NCBI RefSeq assembly: GCF_001552175.1
Contig: NZ_BCQR01000138.1
Span: forward strand, 1 to 33,980
From: Actinomadura kijaniata NBRC 14229
Lineage (GTDB): Bacteria > Actinomycetota > Actinomycetes > Streptosporangiales > Streptosporangiaceae
Length of the DNA stretch: 33,980 nucleotides
Direction: 5' to 3'
The translations under genes and the position numbers were made by a program. Below are positions 28,994 to 33,980 of the stretch, piece after piece (within the stretch, counting starts at the first letter, position 1; the number at the start of each line of letters is the position of its first letter). Under the pieces are notes generated by a model, which had not been told where the DNA came from, made no database searches, and worked only from the letters and a program-made list of their open reading frames with translations.

Positions 28994-31658
28994 CGTTCTC
29001 CTCCACGGTCCTCCAGCGCCAGCCCGAACCATCTGGATTGGGAACTATCTCACGTCTGGTACGGCTGGTGCTTGTGGGTTGGGGTTGGGGTTGTCCGTTC
29101 GCCCACGGCCGCCACGGCCCGGGGGGCGGGGCGGGCGGGGGCGGCGGGACGGGATCGGCCCAGGTGGGTGGGTGGTCGGGGCCCGGATCGGGCGGGGGAA
29201 GGGGCGCGGCGGCCACTTCTGGACGACTTTCGCGGGTGATCCTGTCGTCCGTTTCGGGCGTCGACTCCCAGTGCAGGGCGTACGGGTAGGGCTGCTCGGC
29301 GGGCAGCGGCGGCGCGACCGCCGGCGGGACCGTCACCGGTGGGGCGGCCGCCGGCTCCCCGGCGGGGGCATCGCCGCGTTCGCGGAGGTCCATCCGGGCG
29401 TGCAGGCCCGCCAGGGGGCGCGGGAGCCACCAGTTGGCCCCGCCCATGAACCGCATGGTCGCGGGCACCAGGAGGGAGCGCACCAGCGCCGCGTCCACGA
29501 CGACCGCGACGAACATGCCGACGCCGATCAGCTTCACGACGGTGATCCCGGCCATCGAGAACGCCGCGATGACCACCAGGAACAGCAGCGCCGCGCTGGT
29601 GATGATCCCGCCGGTGTGCTGCATGCCGCGGGCGACGGCCAGCCGGTTGTCGTGGCTGCGGTCCCACTCCTCGCGGATCCGCGACAGCAGGAAGACCTCG
29701 TAGTCCATCGACAGGCCGAACACCACCGCGAGGATCAGGATCATCGAGGTGGCCTCGACGCCGCCGGTCGGCGTGAAGTCGAGCAGGTCCGCCAGATGGC
29801 CGTACTGGAAGCCCCACACGATCGCGCCGAACGACGCCCCGATCGACAGCACGTTCATCACGATCGCCTTGAGCGGCAGCACGACCGAGCCGAAGAACAT
29901 GAACAGCAGCACGAACGTCGTCACGCCCACGAACAGCGCCATCTTCGGCAGCGTGCGCAGCAGGCTGTCCATCAGGTCCATCTGCGCCGCGGTGCTGCCG
30001 CCGACGTCGATCCGCATGGGGATGCCGCTCTCGTCCACCGGCTTGCCGCGGATGGTCTGGACGAGGTCCTGCGCCTGCTGGGACATCGGCTCGTACCTGT
30101 GCGTGACCGAGACGCGCACGCCCCCGTAGGAGGCGGAGTAGCCGGTGAACTTCGCCTCGACGACGCCGGGCAGCCGCGCCAGGTCCCTGCGGTAGTTCTC
30201 CAGGTGGGGCGGGATGTTGTCGCCCCTGCGGGCGGGCCGCCAGTCGCGCGGGACGAGCTGCCCGGTGAGCACGATGTCGATCGGTTCGGCCGAGCCGTTG
30301 GGGAACTCGCGCTTGACCGTCTCCACGACCTGCCGCGTCGGGCTCTCCTTGGGCAGGACGCGGGCGTCGACGCTGCCGAACCGCACGCTCAGGAACGGCC
30401 CGAACATCACGCCCAGGATCACCAGCACCACCGCGAAGTACGGCAGCGGGTGCCTCATCACGCTCTGCCCGAGCCGGAACCAGAACCCGCTGTCGGGGTC
30501 GCGCCGCGCGCGCCGGGACGTGGGCCGCCGCCACGGCATCCGCCCGAACTCCACGCGCGGGCCGAGCAGCACCAGCATCGTCGGCAGCAGCACCGTCGCG
30601 CCGAACACCGCCACCATGACGGTCGCGATCCCGGCCAGGCCGATCGTGCGCAGGAACATCTGCGGGAACAGCAGCAGCCCGCCCAGCGCCGCCGACACCG
30701 TCACGCCCGACACCATGATCGTGCGTCCGGCGGTGAGCATCGTGGTGACGACCGCGTCCCGCTGGGCCGGCTGCAACGCCTCGCGGTGGGCGCGCCGGGC
30801 CGCCCTGCGCGCCGCCCGGCCCCGCTCGGCCTTCCAGGGTTTTCCAGGGTCGATGCCGCGCGCGGCCATCCCGCGCCGCAGCTCCTCGCGGAAGCGGCTC
30901 ACGACGAACAGCGAGTAGTCGATCGCCAGGCCGACGCCCATCATGGTGACGACCTCCAGCGCGAACGCCGTCACGTCGGTCACGTAGGTGACCAGGTGCA
31001 GCACCGCGAGGCCGCCGACGATGGAGAACAGCGCGACCACCATCGGCAGCACCGACGCCGTCAGCGCGCCGAACAGCGCCACCAGCAGCACCAGCAGCGG
31101 CACCGCGGTGATCAGCTCGGCGCGGACGATGTCGGCGACGACCTGCTCGCCGAACTCGATGCCCAGCGGGTAGGCCCCGCCGAGCCGGGTCTCCAGGCCG
31201 GGCGCGGCCAGCCGGTCCTTGATGAGGTGGTAGTTGGCGGTCTTGGCGGCGTCGTCCTTGCCCGCCAGCTTCACCGACACGAACGTCGAGCGCCGGTCGT
31301 GCGAGGTGAACGGCGCGGCGTCCCGGGCGTCGAGCGACCAGTACGAGAACAGCTCGGCGACCTGCTCCTTCGGCAGCCGCGCCACCGTGGTGACCACCGC
31401 CGCCTGGTAGCGCGGGTCGTCCACGGTCATCGTGGGGCTGCGGTACAGCACCAGCACGTCGGGGTTGGTGCTGCCGAAGTAGGTCGCGCCGAGCTTGGCG
31501 ACCGTGGTGGAGGACGCGTCGGGGTCCTCGAAGCCGCCCTGCTTGAACTTGCCGAACACGCCGAGGCCCCAGCCGCCCGCCAGGACCGTGCACAGCAGGA
31601 TCAGGACGAGACAGGTCCAGCGCCGTCGGTGGATGAGGCGGCCCAGCCCCGCGAGCAT
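28983..31658 (-). CDS. MmpL/RND-family lipid transporter
   Basis: 891 residues. It has the twofold RND layout: helix 1 (about 13-35), an outside domain (about 40-175), five helices (about 180-365), then helix 7 (about 400-425), a second outside domain (about 426-570) and five more helices (to about 760). The proton-relay Asp-Tyr pairs known from MmpL3 are both present: Asp247-Tyr248 (GLAIDYSLF) and Asp652-Tyr653 (GLSMDYEVF). The cytoplasmic tail is Pro-rich (about 790-891). Known relatives flip or export trehalose monomycolate, PDIM, sulfolipid and other lipids. AGGAGG precedes the ATG. It lies between FAAL and the Ag85-like gene, so it probably exports the lipid they handle. Confidence 0.93.
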   Translation of the reverse strand: MLAGLGRLIHRRRWTCLVLILLCTVLAGGWGLGVFGKFKQGGFEDPDASSTTVAKLGATYFGSTNPDVLVLYRSPTMTVDDPRYQAAVVTTVARLPKEQVAELFSYWSLDARDAAPFTSHDRRSTFVSVKLAGKDDAAKTANYHLIKDRLAAPGLETRLGGAYPLGIEFGEQVVADIVRAELITAVPLLVLLVALFGALTASVLPMVVALFSIVGGLAVLHLVTYVTDVTAFALEVVTMMGVGLAIDYSLFVVSRFREELRRGMAARGIDPGKPWKAERGRAARRAARRAHREALQPAQRDAVVTTMLTAGRTIMVSGVTVSAALGGLLLFPQMFLRTIGLAGIATVMVAVFGATVLLPTMLVLLGPRVEFGRMPWRRPTSRRARRDPDSGFWFRLGQSVMRHPLPYFAVVLVILGVMFGPFLSVRFGSVDARVLPKESPTRQVVETVKREFPNGSAEPIDIVLTGQLVPRDWRPARRGDNIPPHLENYRRDLARLPGVVEAKFTGYSASYGGVRVSVTHRYEPMSQQAQDLVQTIRGKPVDESGIPMRIDVGGSTAAQMDLMDSLLRTLPKMALFVGVTTFVLLFMFFGSVVLPLKAIVMNVLSIGASFGAIVWGFQYGHLADLLDFTPTGGVEATSMILILAVVFGLSMDYEVFLLSRIREEWDRSHDNRLAVARGMQHTGGIITSAALLFLVVIAAFSMAGITVVKLIGVGMFVAVVVDAALVRSLLVPATMRFMGGANWWLPRPLAGLHARMDLRERGDAPAGEPAAAPPVTVPPAVAPPLPAEQPYPYALHWESTPETDDRITRESRPEVAAAPLPPPDPGPDHPPTWADPVPPPPPAPPPGPWRPWANGQPQPQPTSTSRTRREIVPNPDGSGWRWRTVEENDVN

Positions 31659-31675
31659 GATCCTCCTGTGTGCCG

Positions 31676-31705
31676 GGCGGCCGGAACGCGTCCGTTCCGG
31701 CCGCC
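31676..31705 (-). other. Intercistronic hairpin between FAAL and mmpL
   Basis: A perfect 13-bp stem (31676-31688 with 31693-31705) and 4-nt loop lie in the 77-bp gap between the FAAL stop and the mmpL ribosome-binding site. It could be a partial terminator or RNA-processing site setting FAAL:MmpL stoichiometry. Confidence 0.6.
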
Positions 31706-31735
31706 GAACGAGCGTCCGGTGTCACCTGCGCGGCG

Positions 31736-33538
31736 TCACCCCCGCGCGTCGAGCCGCGCCCGGGTGGTCGGCAGCGCGCCGTCCAGGTAGCGCTGCCGGG
31801 TCGCGGCGCGGGCGATCTTGCCGCTGGAGGTGCGCGACACCCCGCCCGGCTCGATCAGCAGGAACTCGTGCACGCTCATCTCGTGCTCGACGTTGATCGC
31901 GCCGCGCACCGCCGTCTCGACCTCGGCCGGGTCCAGCCGGGCGAGGGGGACGCGCCGGTTGCGCTCGGCGACCACGACCAGCAGCTCGGTCTCCTCCCCC
32001 TGCACCGCGAACGCCGCGACGTGGTCGGGCCGGACCGCCGGATGCGCCTCCTGCGTGGTGACCTCGATGTCCTGCGGGTAGTGGTTGCGGCCGTCCACGA
32101 TGATCAGGTCCTTGATGCGGCCGGTGACGTACAGCTCGCCCTCGTGGACGGCGCCGTAGTCGCCGGTCCTCATCCAGGGCCCGGCGGGCAGGTCGCCGGG
32201 CTCGGCCAGCTCGCCGCCGAAGGTGTCCTGGCTGCGCTCGGAGTTGCGCCAGTAGCCGGGGGCGGTGTTGGGGCCGTGCACCCAGATCTCGCCGACCTCG
32301 CCGTCCGGCCGCTCGGTCCGCGTCTCGGGGTCGACGATCGCGACGATCTGCCCGACGGGGCGGCCGCACGAGACGAGCGCGCTGACCCGCTCGCCGTCCG
32401 CCGCGGGGTCGGCGAGCACGACCCGCCCCTGGGTGAGGGCGTCGCGGTCCACCTCGATGACCTTGGGCGGGGTGTCGTCGGCGGCGGCCGACACGAACAC
32501 CGTCGCCTCGGCCAGCCCGTAGCCGGGGGCCTGCGCGCCCGGCCGCAGCCCGGCGGGCGCGAACGCCGCGGCGAACGTCTCCAGCGTCGAGGGGCGGATC
32601 GGCTCGGCCCCGTTCAGGCAGGTCACCAGGCCCGACAGGTCCAGCTCGGCGAGCTTCTCCGGCGTCACCACCGACGCGGCGTACTCGTAGGAGAAGTTCG
32701 GCCCGGCGGTGTAGACGTTCCGGCCCGGCCGCTCGGCGATCAGCTCCAGCCAGCGCAGCGGGTTCATCACGAACGACACCGGGTCGGTGTAGATGGCGTG
32801 GTCCCCGCCGTACAGCGGCAGCGCCATCGCCGCGATCAGCCCCATGTCGTGGAACAGCGGCAGCCAGCTCACCAGCTCGGGGGTCGGCCCGTCGGGGGCC
32901 CAGCCCGCCCACAGCTGCGCGGCGTTGGCGGTGACGTTCCCGTGGGTGATCTCGACCCCGGCGGGGCGGCGGGTGGAGCCGGAGGTGTACTGGAGGTACG
33001 CCAGGTCGTCGAAGCCGATCGGCTCGTCCGTCCAGGTGTCGGCCAGCGCCGGGTCCACCTCCTCGGCGAACACGATCTCCCTGGGCCGCGGCACGTCGTG
33101 GTCGGCCAGGAACTTCTCCACGTGCGGCAGCGAGCTCCGGCAGGTGACGACGACGGCCGGCTCGGAGTCGGCGTAGGCCCCGATCAGCCGGTCGGCGTGG
33201 CCCGGCAGGTCCGGCGAGAACAGCGGCACCGCCACCACGTGCGCGTGCATCGCGCCGAGCATCGTCATCATGTAGTCGAGCGTCTGCGGCAGCAGCAGCG
33301 CGGCGCGGTCGCCGGGCCCGGCGACCTGGCGGAGCCGGGCCGCCATGGCGCGGGCGCGGCGCGCGGCCTCGGCCCAGGTCAACGTGATCTTCACGCCGCC
33401 CGGGTCCAGCGAGTAGTCCACGAACGTCCACGCCGGCGCGTCCGGCTTCTCCACCGCCCACCGCGCGACGCGCTCGATCAGCGGAACGCGGCCGGCGCCG
33501 CCGGGCTGGAGTTCGGGAAGCAACGAGCCCAGAGCCAT
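31736..33538 (-). CDS. Fatty-acyl-AMP ligase (FadD32-like FAAL)
   Basis: 600 residues, full-length for FAALs. ATP-binding motif YLQYTSGST (181-189), SWLPLFHDMGLI (224-235), GYGLAEATVFVS (339-350), GDYG (459-462), and catalytic-loop Lys574 in SSGKIARAA. The segment 351-390 (VIEVDRDALTQGRVV up to LVSCGRP) is the insertion that separates FAALs from CoA ligases. FAALs activate a fatty acid as acyl-AMP and load it on a PKS carrier. The N-terminal ACP of the PKS at 18288-24779 is the expected partner, about 7 kb away in a different transcription unit. ATG 33538 follows GGGAG. First gene of the FAAL-MmpL-Ag85-like operon. Confidence 0.94.
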   Translation of the reverse strand: MALGSLLPELQPGGAGRVPLIERVARWAVEKPDAPAWTFVDYSLDPGGVKITLTWAEAARRARAMAARLRQVAGPGDRAALLLPQTLDYMMTMLGAMHAHVVAVPLFSPDLPGHADRLIGAYADSEPAVVVTCRSSLPHVEKFLADHDVPRPREIVFAEEVDPALADTWTDEPIGFDDLAYLQYTSGSTRRPAGVEITHGNVTANAAQLWAGWAPDGPTPELVSWLPLFHDMGLIAAMALPLYGGDHAIYTDPVSFVMNPLRWLELIAERPGRNVYTAGPNFSYEYAASVVTPEKLAELDLSGLVTCLNGAEPIRPSTLETFAAAFAPAGLRPGAQAPGYGLAEATVFVSAAADDTPPKVIEVDRDALTQGRVVLADPAADGERVSALVSCGRPVGQIVAIVDPETRTERPDGEVGEIWVHGPNTAPGYWRNSERSQDTFGGELAEPGDLPAGPWMRTGDYGAVHEGELYVTGRIKDLIIVDGRNHYPQDIEVTTQEAHPAVRPDHVAAFAVQGEETELLVVVAERNRRVPLARLDPAEVETAVRGAINVEHEMSVHEFLLIEPGGVSRTSSGKIARAATRQRYLDGALPTTRARLDARG

Positions 33539-33715
33539 CTCTGTCTCCCGGGGGATCGGGCGGGCGGCACCGTGCGGGGGTCGCGCGGGGACCGCGCCGT
33601 CGAGGGCGGAGCGCTGCCGACCGGACGGCTCCCGCGGAGGCCGCCGGCCACCGGCGATGATCGTGCAGCGTGAAGCTACCGGAAGGTAGCCAGGTGGCGG
33701 AACCGCCCCACGCGC

Positions 33716-33721
33716 ACATTA
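33716..33721 (-). promoter_or_regulatory. Possible -10 element of the FAAL operon
   Basis: TAATGT read on the minus strand, 13 nt downstream of the palindrome at 33735-33752, which would therefore cover the -35 region. The PKS copy has AAAAGT at a similar distance (12 nt). The implied leader before the FAAL start is about 170 nt. Confidence 0.35.
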
Positions 33722-33734
33722 GCCACCTCGGCCT

Positions 33735-33752
33735 TTGTCACGGAAGTGACAA
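33735..33752. promoter_or_regulatory. Palindromic operator (copy B) upstream of the FAAL operon
   Basis: TTGTCACGGAAGTGACAA, perfect 7-bp arms with a 4-bp centre. It matches copy A at 24888-24905 in 15 of 18 positions. It lies 197 bp upstream of the FAAL start. Confidence 0.6.
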
Positions 33753-33924
33753 GCCCGTGACCGGTGTCCCCTCCCGCGACACATGCCTTCACGGTGCGTC
33801 GCGGCGCGGTGTCATCCCCGCGCCGCGTGAGCTCCGTCGCGGGTCCCGGGTGGGAGAGTCCGTGACGGCCGACGGAGCGGCGTGCTCCTCGTCCCTCCGC
33901 GCGGGCGGGTTCGGAAGCGGGCTC
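33753..33924. other. Gene-free stretch with two inverted repeats
   Basis: A perfect 10-bp stem CGCGGCGCGG/CCGCGCCGCG with 8-nt loop (33800-33827) could terminate the gene entering from the right edge. A 9-bp repeat GCTCCGTCG/CGACGGAGC (33831-33839, 33870-33878) flanks 30 bp. No supported gene is seen. Confidence 0.45.
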
Positions 33925-33980
33925 TCAGCGGCGCCGGCGGGGCGGGCGGCGCGACGCGACCGCCGCCGCGCGGGCCGGGC
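33925..33980 (-). CDS. Possible C-terminal end of a gene running off the right edge
   Basis: A TGA at 33925-33927 (minus strand) closes a frame that is open to the window edge: 17 whole codons reading P-A-R-A-A-A-V-A-S, then an Arg/Pro-rich tail ending R-R-R-R. Basic tails like this are common at the ends of actinomycete proteins, but this is too short to identify or to be sure it is coding. Confidence 0.3.
   Translation of the reverse strand, partial: PARAAAVASRRPPRRRR

Noticed and set aside
25002..29060. Shared CTCACGTCT before the MFS start and near 29050
   Set aside because: The second copy lies inside the mmpL coding end, and the flanks do not match, so a regulatory pair is unlikely.

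Overview
High-GC actinomycete chromosome. The very strong G/C third-position bias, GTG/TTG starts, several apparently leaderless regulator genes, and the PucR, CU044_5270, MmpL and antigen-85-like families all fit an actinomycete. A Thermomonosporaceae (Actinomadura-like) host is my guess, not something the sequence proves. No rRNA, tRNA, CRISPR array, insertion sequence or phage gene was recognised.

Left part (1-16.5 kb) is rich in signal transduction. It opens with a left-edge transporter-adaptor fragment and a Cys-repeat lipoprotein, divergent from an OmpR-type regulator/kinase pair. Next come a TetR repressor divergent from a YceI lipocalin-like protein, an unpartnered sensor kinase, and a glutamate-cysteine ligase family enzyme. 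A second regulator/kinase pair faces an ECF sigma factor with its CU044_5270-family partner. A PucR-type regulator is divergent from a stand-alone cytochrome b (QcrB). A third regulator and kinase are separated by an opposite-strand gene for a secreted or anchored protein.

Right part (16.9-33.5 kb) looks like one lipid or glycolipid system in three transcription units. (1) PKS then crotonyl-CoA carboxylase/reductase-like enzyme, minus strand. (2) MFS exporter then GT1/GT28 glycosyltransferase, plus strand, divergent from the PKS. (3) Fatty-acyl-AMP ligase (FAAL), then MmpL/RND lipid transporter, then antigen-85-like secreted acyltransferase, minus strand and convergent with unit 2. The parts list resembles the mycobacterial mycolic-acid machinery (FadD32, Pks13, MmpL3, Ag85). 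However, the PKS carries an intact ketoreductase, a dehydratase-like domain that has lost its catalytic His, and a second C-terminal carrier domain whose phosphopantetheine Ser is Asp. The AT substrate motif is GAGH, and a CCR-type enzyme replaces any biotin carboxylase. The inferred product is an alpha-branched, beta-hydroxy acyl chain that is glycosylated or transferred to a sugar, exported, and remodelled outside the membrane.

Two near-identical 18-bp palindromes, one upstream of the PKS operon and one upstream of the FAAL operon, suggest that these two units share a regulator that is not obvious in this window.
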